64,000 nt of DNA. It comes from Smittium culicis (Eukaryota; Kickxellomycota; Harpellomycetes; Harpellales; Legeriomycetaceae). A program made the position numbers and the translations under genes. Position 1 is the stretch's first letter. Each line of letters begins with the position of its first letter. The stretch lies in the NCBI GenBank assembly GCA_001970855.1, contig LSSN01000074.1:62001-126000 (forward strand). The letters run 5' to 3'. The notes below the pieces were generated by a model, which made no database searches, was not told the DNA's origin, and saw only the letters and a list, made by a program, of their open reading frames with translations. Positions 10,626-20,170 of the stretch are shown piece after piece.

Positions 10626-12245
10626 ATGGAGCCCGGCAGGTACTGATTTATTTAAAATCTACTCACTAACTAAAAATATATAAAGACCTATTGTACATGT
10701 TATAACTGATTCACCCCATACCTAAATTGAAGTTTTAGCGACGATTCTTTGTCTAGTTTATCTGAATTCGACACCGAAGACGAAGAGGTCGATATTGATA
10801 GCCCGTTCTCAATACAGAGCTCAGAAAGCGAACAAAATGTAATCTCCGCTCAACAAAACGTCTCGAGTTTTTTGCAAAGCAGTTCCTCTATCCTAGATTC
10901 TCAAACTATATGCCAAAAATGTAACAATATAATAAATGTGTCTCAGCTAAAGTTTGAGAAATTGATAACTAATGATCAAATTTGCGAACTGTGCAAAAAC
11001 TTGCCTAGTAAATTAGAGAAACCAAAGGGTAAACGCATCTATTCCTCGTCGGACGAGTCTTCTATATCTTCGGATGAAGAACAGATGCAACAAAATAAGC
11101 CTATTCAAGAATCAGATAATTCATCTAGTTCGACAAAGAATGAAGATTTAGATATTGCATGTCCCAAAAAACCCATTATTTTACTAAAAAGCAAAAAACC
11201 TAAAAGCTCGAAAAAAACGTTTGTGTACCATTCTTCTGATGATACGGATGCCGTTGATCTTGCTTTTGCTGATTCTGGATCTAGCGATTTCGAAGCTACG
11301 CTTGATGTCTCTGATTACGAATCTGATTGGGACAGTGGCAAGGGTAAAAAGGCATCGAACCAGAATAAAAACTCCAAGACTAATCGAAAAACTAGGAGAA
11401 GCATACCAGCAAAATCCAAAGGTAGCAGATCTCTGAATAAAAAGCAGGATCAACATCAACAGCCAAACAGGCACGCTAATGCCGAAAAGCCTACAATACT
11501 TAAAATCAAGGCCTTAACTAGCGTTAAGCCTCATCAAAGTGATTCATCCGCCTCTGTAATATCCGAAAAGGGTACAAGTAAACCAGAGAGCAATTCAATA
11601 CATGATGCAGAGTACGATGATACAAGAGATACTGAGAAATCAGAACTCGATCTTAGCGAAAATCTGGGCAAAAACGCTCAATCTAAAGGAAAAACTCCAA
11701 ACCTAAACTCAGGCACCTCTGATTCCCAAAACTCTAGTTCTACCATACACCTCGTAAAAAAGCCGCAAACTGTACAACAGCACAAGCCCACAATTACCCC
11801 GAATAAAATATCGCTTGATAAATCACCCAGCTTTTCAACCCAAAAATCGTTCAAGCCGCCAAAACTAGTGAAAAATGTTTCGCTCACATCACCAAAAGTG
11901 TTCAAATGCCCCAGTTTTTCGTCCGCCGAGCAAGCAAACTGCCCAAAACAGGCGCTGTCATCGCAGATACTGCCATCTAGCCCACCGCATACAAGCGTCA
12001 AACACTGCAACTCAACCGTCCTTCCCGCAAAGAGCCCGCCACCCCTGCTAAAAAAGACTAGCTTACTGTCATCGCCAAGCACCACGCCAAGCTCCAAACT
12101 TGCTGGATTTTCAAGACCCCCTACTATTAATAACAACCCAATATCAACCACTACCTCTACCGGCATTCGACGCGTTGGGCTTAGCAGAAAATTCGCCTCC
12201 TCGAAAATTAAAAGCTCCTCTTTGCATCCATACCTCAAACAATAG
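10626..12245 (+). CDS. Ser-rich protein with a zinc-ribbon-like pair and a C-terminal RAD51AP1-like RAD51-interacting motif
   Basis: I propose two exons, 10626-10639 and 10739-12245, giving 506 residues. The large frame has no ATG at its start. A 99-bp intron (GT at 10640, CTAAC branch-like box near 10666, TTTTAG ending 10738) joins it in phase to ATG-GAG-CCC-GGC-AG. The N terminus is acidic (MEPGSDDSLSSLSEFDTEDEE). Residues 63-90 carry C-x2-C-x20-C-x2-C, a possible zinc ribbon. Most of the rest is disordered: Ser/Lys/Pro-rich with acidic SSD/SSDE clusters. The extreme C terminus, RRVGLSRKF...SLHPYLKQ, matches the form of the human RAD51AP1 C terminus, where the Leu of GLSR and the His of LHP are needed to bind RAD51 (established). 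The Leu-His spacing is 15 here against 10 in human. Function as a RAD51-binding repair cofactor is inference; the gene lies 4 kb from RAD54, across PEX11. Confidence 0.72.
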
Positions 12246-13956
12246 ACTGACTAATCGTGTAATATAACCACCCAATCAACCATAATCTTACTGTACTTTT
12301 TTTTACTATTTTTTTTTTTTTTAGTAGCTAGATAATTTAACCATTTCCGGGACCAACACGCTTATACTAATTTAATAATCATAACTCGATAACCCTTTTG
12401 CGAACCATTTTTTATTGGGTGCTTTGATGATGATATCCAATAGTATGTTATGAATTTATATTGATTTATCAGATTGTCATTTGGTTGGATAGTTTTGGTA
12501 GTATAAAAAAAGCTAACTTTCCCTGAAAGTGCGAAGTGATAAAATCAAAGCTCTCTACTTTAATTTGCCCCACAAATGGATCTTAGTTATGAAATGATGA
12601 AGTCAAATTTTTTGCTCTTGAAAATTCCATGTCTTTATGTATCTAAATGGCCAAAGTTAAAAATTTATTTAGAGGCGTAGAGCTTAACAAACCAATTGCT
12701 CGTGGGGAATACTGGAAAATCCCTCGACTCGAGTAAATGTATCAGTAGAAACACCCCCGCATCCTCGCGCCCTCCCCTCCTCCCCCGATAGCATATCCTA
12801 AAAGACCTTAAGTCTATCTAATACAACACATTAGTAAGAGATGTTGAAGCTACTTTATTCGCGTTTTCTTGTACTCTTTCGAGATGATAAATCGATGGAA
12901 TAAAGCTATATGCAAGCCAATGGGGGTTTAGTCGCTAGAAATAACAAAAAAAAATCGTGCAATCAATATTAAAAAAATTTCGCGATTATTGCACAAAAAA
13001 AAAAAAAGAAAAGGGGTTAGAGTGAAGAGATTCAGGCTATAAGTTACAGCCATTTATGAGCCAGCGGGCAGCAAGAAGGGGAGGGGGAGACGAGGAGAGG
13101 GTGTGTTTTTTTTATATTATTTTTGCAACAGCAGCAGGTATATTACACCCAGAATATTAATTATAGCTCCATTCGGGAATGAATATTGATAGATAAGTAC
13201 TATATTCGTGTTAGTAAATCCGCGTATAAGCCAACTTGAGTGTAGACGGGTCAACTTGCCTCATTGTTTTACAAAAAATAATAAAAGATGGTGCCGCGAA
13301 GAGCTAAAGGCTTGCTTATATTTAGTTATTGGGTCGTTGAAATTTGTGTTATATCCGAAACTTTATTATCTACTAATTTCTTTTACTTTTTATTTCAAAA
13401 ATTGTGGGTTACGTTGCACAATTCAATTTAGACTTGTTCGCGATGAGCTTTTAGTTTATCATGTAGGCCCATCTCGGCCGCTTAAAATAAAGTTTTTTTT
13501 AATTTTTCATTGTTTAATTTCAAATCAAATATAATTAATATGCGTTTTTTTTTCCAGTTATGTTAGATAGATAGATGAAGGGCGCATAGAAATGTGTTAT
13601 TGGCTAATCCGTCTTCTCCGCATAAAAAAGTGTTTAGTAATAAAAAAAATTTAAATAGAGGTTTTCGCTTACAAATAAATGTAATTTATTAACACCATAG
13701 ATGAAAAATGTATATATTTTTTATTTAGTTTGTACAACACTTTTTGTTTACTTATAATTAAATTATACCGCCCAAAACCGATTTTTTTCCCATATACAAA
13801 TTAAAAACAAAGCAAGAGCGAAAATAAATAAAAAAACGACTCCAAACTTATCCGAATCACCCTAATAAACTAAAATATCAGCCTTTAATCTCTAAAAAAA
13901 AAAAAAAATAATAATAGAAAAAATACTTCGAACCGGCATTAAAAATAAAATAAATT
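12246..13956. other. Intergenic region with C-rich and G-rich tracts
   Basis: Contains a MITE relic at its left end (separate entry). A pyrimidine tract rich in CCCTCCC lies at about 12747-12790, and a purine tract rich in GGGGAGG lies at about 13070-13105. A small imperfect stem (GTGCAAT ... ATTGCAC) lies at 12956-12988. A 108-residue open frame at 13208-13534 starts with GTG, has no recognisable sequence and is not called. No other gene is visible. Confidence 0.4.
12341..12531 (+). mobile_element. Degenerate piggyBac-like MITE, third copy
   Basis: Begins directly after TTAA (12337-12340) with CCATTTCCGGGACCAACAC, close to the outer end of the two MITEs near 50-51 kb (CCCTTTCCCGTCCAACAC). 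It ends about 190 bp later in a CTGAAAGTG block corresponding to their GTGAAAGAG end. The interior GTTGG-TA-TTTTGG and AAAAA boxes also align. It is more diverged than the other two, and the right TTAA is lost. Confidence 0.5.
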
Positions 13957-15420
13957 ATGATCGTTAAAGCAAAAAGCCTAAAAGCTGTTTTATCCCAAAC
14001 CCTGACTGGCGACGTTATCCTTTGCGCGTAAGTTAACAGAACATTCACTTTTATCAAATTACCAAACTAATCCATTTCTTTCGAAAACATTGCTTCATTT
14101 ATACAGTCTTTTCAGCCACGATGGTGTTTTATTGTCTGAAGCTCATGTTCCCGATTTTTCTCTCGAACTCGATTCTGCCCCTGAAATCGGCTCTTTAGAA
14201 GCTTTAACGCCGAAACTAGAGAACAGAGCTATCGAATCTTCGTCTCAGGCCGGTGATGTCATCGGAAATATAAAGAGTTCGCCGTTAACGAATTACAACT
14301 CTATCAACGACAATGGCTCTCCTATCAATCTAAGATCTGTAGACTACAGCAGAACTCATGGTATAAGCCCTTCTAAATCAATCAGGGATGGAAGCATAGG
14401 TAATCTTTTTTTACATATTGAAATATGTCTTTAGCTCAAACAATCACGCTCTCCGATTTCTACGAGTAGACTTTAAAAAATCCTCTCACAAGATAGAATT
14501 TTTAAACAGTTCATATATACGTTGAAAAATTCGTCTTATTTAATATATCTCTATAAATGGTATTATCACTGCCTTTTATTTCTGGCAAAAAACAATTGAT
14601 GAAGCTTATCAACTATAACTAAATCTTAATATTTAGCTCAATCGTATCGTATTGTATAGCGTACTTTATATAGTTCATACTATCTGTATATATAATCAAT
14701 TCTCTTTTTGACTGTCCGATTTTTATTTTATTTTTATTGTAGAGGGCTTTGACGAAAATGACCTGGTTATATCTATCGGCGAATCTATAAAGAGCTATTT
14801 GGCTGTGATAGCAACTTTATGGAACCGATACGAACGTTTAAATAGCTTCGTTGGCGCTTATATCGACGGCGAAGAAAATTCTTCAGGCCCTCAATACGAA
14901 AATGACCTAAACACGTTGACCATAGAGTCTAAGGTACACTCATCTACGATTTTCTCTCTTTATTATTTTTTTTATAAAATTATCAGCATCTATTTAAAAG
15001 TTCATATGGTGTTCACAATTATCTCTATTAATTTCATCAACGCATCAACCCCATACATCTTTTTTTTTTTAAAAAATTTATAATATTAATAATTTTACTA
15101 CTGCACTGCTATTTATACATACATCTAGTTTTCATTAACCAATCAAACAAAACTCTTTTTTATATTTACTTAGACTCAAAAAGCTATAATCATGGCATTT
15201 CATAAATATCGATTAATGTTGCTCGGCAAGTCAGCTATGCCTCTAGGACTACTAAAAGCAAAAGTACTTTTTTTTTATCTTATTGAAAAGTTTGATAATA
15301 ATTTTTTTTTTTACCTTAATGAAAAGCTTGATAATAATTTTTTTTTTTTTTTTTTTGGTTTCATTGTTTTAGGCACAAGCTCTAAAGATACATTTGGAAA
15401 AATCGCTATATACACCATAG
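13957..15420 (+). CDS. LAMTOR2: Ragulator subunit LAMTOR2-like roadblock protein, with internal insertion
   Basis: Five exons assembled by hand: 13957-14027, 14107-14399, 14743-14933, 15174-15263 and 15373-15420, all with GT..AG borders and consistent phase, giving 230 residues. LAMTOR2 (p14) pairs with LAMTOR3 in the Ragulator/EGO complex that anchors Rag GTPases on the lysosome or vacuole for TORC1 activation. The N terminus (KSLKAVLSQTLTGDVILCALFS) and the C terminus (PLGLLKAKAQALKIHLEKSL) match the family closely; the human protein reads GMLKAKAQALVQYLEEPL. Between them the YLAVIATLWNRYERLN helix is also family-like. The protein is about 105 residues longer than the usual 125. The excess is a Ser/Asn/Glu-rich low-complexity segment after about residue 40, at the position of the beta-hairpin following the first strands. 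A 36-bp tandem duplication sits in the last intron. Convergent with MDM31. Confidence 0.88.
15277..15348 (+). repeat. Two-copy 36-bp tandem duplication in the last LAMTOR2 intron
   Basis: Two units (15277-15312 and 15313-15348), each with a CTTA-TGAAAAG-TTGATAATAA core followed by a poly-T stretch, differ at only a few positions. They lie between GT at 15264 and AG at 15372 and lengthen the intron without touching its splice sites. Confidence 0.85.
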
Positions 15421-15971
15421 CCTTGAGGAAAAAAATAAAAATCAAAATCAAAATCAAAAAAACTAAAGAAAAAAGTCAAATATACTAGTTAACGAAAATA
15501 TTACCAACCTTGTCGGATTTTAATGCCAATATTTTTTTTTATGCACAAATAATTTTTATACCTTTTGTTTTCAATATTAATCACGTTAGTTTCAATTATA
15601 CCACATCTTTACATGTCTAAAATTATTATTGTCTATACTTCTTATTTATAATACATATAAATTTATAACCAAAATTACATCTTTGTAATGCTGGAATTTA
15701 ATGAAAAAACTGCAATACTACATTCAGTTATTTATTTTTTAAGAAAAAAAAAAGCCATGGTTGATAACTGCCTAACTATTTGTTATTTCTCACCATTCTG
15801 GTACAATTTACTCGTTAATACACACAAAAAAAAAACGGAGATGCAATAATAGATTATATCGAAAAAGAAAGGAGTACAATTTACATAAAAAAACAATACA
15901 AAAAAGCAAAAAAAAAAAAAAAATTACGGGATAAGATTTTATTTAAAAGTATAAGGGTGAGGGTGGCGCTA
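15421..15971. other. Convergent intergenic region between LAMTOR2 and MDM31
   Basis: AT-rich 3' regions of both genes, with a short AAAATC tandem tract at about 15436-15462 and poly-A runs. No gene is visible. Confidence 0.45.
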
Positions 15972-18824
15972 TCAAAAGATGGAAACGCCGGGGATTGTTG
16001 CGGAGTTGCCAAGGTATTGCCAGAAGCCTTTGAATCCGGTTACGTATTCCAAGAAGAGGGTGAGTTGTTTGGCGACTTCGGCGACGGACCAGAGGCCGAT
16101 TTGTTTGAGGCGGCGTGTGCGTTCGTTCTGGTCAACGACCATTTTGGCGAAAGCTTCACCGATGCCGTCGCTGACAAGGTAGACCAGGTCGGAGTCGTGG
16201 GCGTTCCACGCGCCGTCGAAATTCTCAATGTCCATGCGCAGCTGGCACCTGATGGGCAAGTGGACGCGGTGGCTGTTCATGTACGCTAGAATGGGGCGGA
16301 TTAGCAGCGTGCTGTTCAAGTAGCTCAAGTGTGGAGTCGTTAGGGGAACATTGGCGCGGATGTTGTTGAAGCCGAACTGCAGATCGATGAAGACGAACCT
16401 TGAATTCTTCTCATTGCTCGTGGCAGCAGGTAGCGGTATATCGGCACTGCTGTACTCACTCTTCCTCGGATACGAAAATTCCAGGTTGGGATCGTTGCCG
16501 AAATTGGGTGTTGGTTCTGCAGTTGTTTCGTTGTTCTGCTTATCAGATTTACTCGATTGGCTACTCGATACTGGACCGAGATTTTCGTTGCTGTCTTGGG
16601 CTGGCTGTTTGTCGGCACTATCGCTATTTGAAGATTGCTCCCAATCCTTTGTTCTTTTTCGCTGAAGATCTAGTCTACGGTTCGCTTCGCTTTCGAACTT
16701 CTTTTCAACCCTATTTTTCAAAAACCCTGCGGTTTTTGATTCTAATGCGCCAGAGTTGTGAAGAATGCGGACTAGCAAGCTGTCAGAAAATTCGGGGTCT
16801 AGCCAATCGTTTGAGCTGGGGAGGATGACGACATCGATGGACGTGGCCAAGTCAGTGATGATTTTATGAAATATTTCGGTTGGGTTGTAACCTATGCAGT
16901 TCGGATTTGGGAGTAGTATAGTTGCGTTAATGTCAACATTTCCGGAATTTATCCAACCGACAGGGCCTTCAACACCATGGTTTAGGTGGGCTATTGCCAA
17001 ATTGTCGACTTTAATTTCTGTGGTGTTGTGAGTGGTGCAAAGTTTTTTTTTAAGTTGGTTAATAGTAGATTTAGTTTCAGCACGGCTTTGAACCGACTGA
17101 TCAAAGCTGTTTTGAGGATCGGGATGGGTGTTAGGGTCGAAAAAGCTAGAATTATGCAGCGTGCTGGAATAAATTTGATTATATTTATTTAATGGTATGT
17201 CATTTGATTGTGGGCTGGTTTGCCTTAGCTGTCTAATGCTGAACAAACTGGTATCGTAGATACCTACAATGGAGTTTGCGTTTAATATGTCGTAAAAGAA
17301 CCATTGCTGTCTGAGCTTATCTAAGGAGGCGTTGTAAATAGAGATATTTATTGGGCGGACATCGGGGTTTAAGAGGGTTATTGAAATATCTTCAACCTCA
17401 ACGGAATCGAAATCAAAGTAGCCAGGCCGGTGGAGGATTCTGTCATTTTCGGGAATGTACGGTACAGAGTAGTCGTAAACAACGTGTCTTCTATCGACAA
17501 ACCCGCGAATTCCGCTGAACTTGCAGTTGCTGACGATACCCTTACCATCGATCCATCTAACGAGTGACAGGTCAACGTCAACTTCGTCTACTTTAAGTTT
17601 GTAGTAGGTAAAGTTCAAGTCAGGGACAATCTCGCTGTTTGAAGGGTTGATAATGGCGTGCTGGGGGCCGCATTCGATGTTGATATTTTTCAAGGTAATT
17701 TTTCCGTTTTTCCATTTTGGAAAGATGGTGCTGTCGATGGCGATTGAGATTCCGATAGCTTTAGACAAGTACCTGCTAACAACGACGGAAACGGCGGACT
17801 GGAGGTTGAGCTGGTTAAGGATGAAGAGGACTACAGAAACGAACGTTGTTGTTCCAATGATTATCCACATGATGTTAGATAGGATGATCCAAGAACCAAG
17901 CGCCAACCGATCATCAAGAGTCCATGGCCGGTCTGTGGATGTTCCTTTGAGAACAAACTGAACGTGGACGAGGAATCGTTTCAGCTTGTTATCGTGCTGC
18001 GAAAGAATGGTTGATTTGACTAGTTTGTTTTGCATTTTATCGTGGCTTTTGTGTTTCCTGGATAAATTGCCTATTGACGATGAAATTTCGGCGTATGGAT
18101 CGTGACTTTGTTTAGATATTGGTTTGAGCTCATACTTGATAACACTGTTTGACTGGTTTTTAGAAAGCGACGAATAATTGCGAAATTTGTTTAGAGGTGC
18201 AACGTGCGAAATATGAGTATTAAAAGTGTTTGGGAAAGATGATTTGTTTAGAGAGCTGGAAAACATGAACGGGATTAGGTATTGATCATGCCTGTAGCTA
18301 GCAGCTGTAAATTTAGCGATTTGATCATGGTTGGGATTTATTTCGTTTCCTATGAATAGGAACAATAAGCTTGGCAATCCGTATTGATGGTAAAAGTTTT
18401 TATTGCTTGAATTTTGAGAGAATGGATTGCTACTATGGATGTAATCGAATTTTCTTCGTTTTGCCGCATAAGTGCTAAAAGGGTGTAAAAAATTATGGCG
18501 AAAATTGTCGGTTAAGAACTTGATTTTGGGCGCTCCAAAAGAAAAATCAATTAGAGTGTCGGAGTTAAAAGATGGGAGATGGAAATTAGTTGGCTTTTTG
18601 ATGTTTGTGTCTAAATTATTTGAATTGGTATTGATTGGATGTGTATGGTTATTGATCAGCTTTGATCGGAATGGATATTTGAAGATTTTGTAGAAACGGC
18701 TTGGGGGTTTGAAATTTTTTGGCTTCGTAAAAGAATTTAGGAATATTTTGTTTATTTTAGCCTTGTCCAGGGACGGGAATAAAGATCCAACAGATTTTAA
18801 TCTGTTGGTAAAATTAAAGGACAT
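15972..18824 (-). CDS. MDM31: Mdm31/Mdm32-family mitochondrial inner-membrane protein
   Basis: Encodes 950 residues from the ATG at 18824. Upstream the frame stays open for only about 15 nt before the poly-C side of an assembly gap, so a further 5' exon cannot be excluded. Mdm31/Mdm32 are fungal inner-membrane proteins needed for mitochondrial shape, nucleoid maintenance and lipid homeostasis. The first 60 residues are rich in Lys/Arg/Ser/Phe and poor in acids, like a mitochondrial presequence. A membrane segment lies near 311-337 (LGSWIILSNIMWIIIGTT...). The conserved core follows: SRYLSKAIGISI, FPKWKNGKITLKNI, VDVDLSLVRWIDGKGIVSN, RPGYFDFDSVEVEDI and LRQQWFFYDIL. A hydrophobic stretch lies near the C terminus. 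A Ser/Asn/Glu-rich linker occupies about 705-795. The protein is longer than yeast Mdm31 (about 580), mostly through roughly 280 extra N-terminal residues. Mdm31 versus Mdm32 cannot be settled by eye. Confidence 0.87.
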   Translation of the reverse strand: MSFNFTNRLKSVGSLFPSLDKAKINKIFLNSFTKPKNFKPPSRFYKIFKYPFRSKLINNHTHPINTNSNNLDTNIKKPTNFHLPSFNSDTLIDFSFGAPKIKFLTDNFRHNFLHPFSTYAAKRRKFDYIHSSNPFSQNSSNKNFYHQYGLPSLLFLFIGNEINPNHDQIAKFTAASYRHDQYLIPFMFSSSLNKSSFPNTFNTHISHVAPLNKFRNYSSLSKNQSNSVIKYELKPISKQSHDPYAEISSSIGNLSRKHKSHDKMQNKLVKSTILSQHDNKLKRFLVHVQFVLKGTSTDRPWTLDDRLALGSWIILSNIMWIIIGTTTFVSVVLFILNQLNLQSAVSVVVSRYLSKAIGISIAIDSTIFPKWKNGKITLKNINIECGPQHAIINPSNSEIVPDLNFTYYKLKVDEVDVDLSLVRWIDGKGIVSNCKFSGIRGFVDRRHVVYDYSVPYIPENDRILHRPGYFDFDSVEVEDISITLLNPDVRPINISIYNASLDKLRQQWFFYDILNANSIVGIYDTSLFSIRQLRQTSPQSNDIPLNKYNQIYSSTLHNSSFFDPNTHPDPQNSFDQSVQSRAETKSTINQLKKKLCTTHNTTEIKVDNLAIAHLNHGVEGPVGWINSGNVDINATILLPNPNCIGYNPTEIFHKIITDLATSIDVVILPSSNDWLDPEFSDSLLVRILHNSGALESKTAGFLKNRVEKKFESEANRRLDLQRKRTKDWEQSSNSDSADKQPAQDSNENLGPVSSSQSSKSDKQNNETTAEPTPNFGNDPNLEFSYPRKSEYSSADIPLPAATSNEKNSRFVFIDLQFGFNNIRANVPLTTPHLSYLNSTLLIRPILAYMNSHRVHLPIRCQLRMDIENFDGAWNAHDSDLVYLVSDGIGEAFAKMVVDQNERTRRLKQIGLWSVAEVAKQLTLFLEYVTGFKGFWQYLGNSATIPGVSIF

Positions 18825-18855
18825 GGCTTGCTTTGATTTGGGGGGGGGGGGGGGG

Positions 18856-19349
18856 NNNNNNNNNNNNNNNNNNNNNNNNNNNNNNNNNNNNNNNNNNNNN
18901 NNNNNNNNNNNNNNNNNNNNNNNNNNNNNNNNNNNNNNNNNNNNNNNNNNNNNNNNNNNNNNNNNNNNNNNNNNNNNNNNNNNNNNNNNNNNNNNNNNNN
19001 NNNNNNNNNNNNNNNNNNNNNNNNNNNNNNNNNNNNNNNNNNNNNNNNNNNNNNNNNNNNNNNNNNNNNNNNNNNNNNNNNNNNNNNNNNNNNNNNNNNN
19101 NNNNNNNNNNNNNNNNNNNNNNNNNNNNNNNNNNNNNNNNNNNNNNNNNNNNNNNNNNNNNNNNNNNNNNNNNNNNNNNNNNNNNNNNNNNNNNNNNNNN
19201 NNNNNNNNNNNNNNNNNNNNNNNNNNNNNNNNNNNNNNNNNNNNNNNNNNNNNNNNNNNNNNNNNNNNNNNNNNNNNNNNNNNNNNNNNNNNNNNNNNNN
19301 NNNNNNNNNNNNNNNNNNNNNNNNNNNNNNNNNNNNNNNNNNNNNNNNN
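18856..19349. other. Assembly gap (494 N) inside a poly-G run
   Basis: The gap is bounded by 16 G on the left (18840-18855) and 14 G on the right (19350-19363). This suggests that the assembler stopped in a homopolymer or low-quality G run. Its true length is unknown. It lies just upstream of the MDM31 start, so the promoter of that gene is missing from this sequence. Confidence 0.95.
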
Positions 19350-19363
19350 GGGGGGGGGGGGGG

Positions 19364-20170
19364 TAGGGGCGATTATTAAATGTAATATATAAAAAATTAG
19401 AATAAAAATCTAGCAGTATCTTTCACTTTTGTAAAACTTTTAAAAAAGAACTAATCTACGATACAATATGAAAGAATGTTTGGTACGCAAGTTTGTTTTT
19501 TTTTTTTTTTTGCATCAGGAATAATCACATGTTAGGAAACAAATTTTTGATGGCATGTAAGGTATGTAAAAAAAAATAAAATAAAAAATCTAAATAAAAA
19601 TTAAATTTAAAATTAAACTATAATAAAAGCGATTAATCGATTTTCTTGGCTAAAATAATAACTAACAATAAAAATATAATTAATAAATAAAAATGTAAAA
19701 ATTAAAATTAAAATTAAAAAAAACTTTAGAAATTGAATTCAGTTTTACTGGGAAGGTAATTGATTAATTTTTTTTTTTTTGTTTGACAGCCAAAAAAAAG
19801 AGATGAATGTGATCTAGACTTTTATTTATTTATTTAATTATTTACTTTTTATCTCCAGTGTTTTAGATTGATTAAGCATTTTTGATTCGCCTGCCATAAT
19901 AATTAATGCTTGTACTTTTTGAACATTTCTAACTAATTTAAGCCAAGAAACCAAAAAAAAATAAATGATAATAAATTAGGTGCTGAATTGCTTGAAAAAG
20001 GTGAGGAAAACTAAAATGTTATTTTGTGAGCAAAAAGCGAATATAAAGGGTAAAATAATTTAATTTAATTTTTTTTAAAAAGACAAGAAATTGTAGACTT
20101 TTAGTCAAAATCTATAAACATTTATTTGGAGCGATAAGGGGAGGGAGGGAGGAAAGATGAGATAGGATAG
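19364..20170. other. Intergenic, AT-rich
   Basis: Runs of A and T and short AAATTA repeats. No gene is visible. The right end includes the 3' region of the SxIP gene on the minus strand. Confidence 0.45.

Noticed and set aside
11678..12238. 186-codon minus-strand frame opposite the RAD51AP1-like gene
   Set aside because: Shadow frame of a Ser-rich gene; no domain, and the plus frame has the recognisable motif.
13208..13534. 108-codon plus-strand frame starting with GTG
   Set aside because: No ATG, no recognisable domain, Phe/Leu/Tyr-rich like random AT-rich DNA.
15957..16828. Several plus-strand frames of 60-140 codons opposite the 3' half of MDM31
   Set aside because: They are antisense shadows of a well-conserved MDM31 core and show no family resemblance.
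18709..19392. Plus-strand frame running through the first N gap
   Set aside because: It consists of antisense MDM31 sequence, poly-Gly from the G run and N; it is not a gene.
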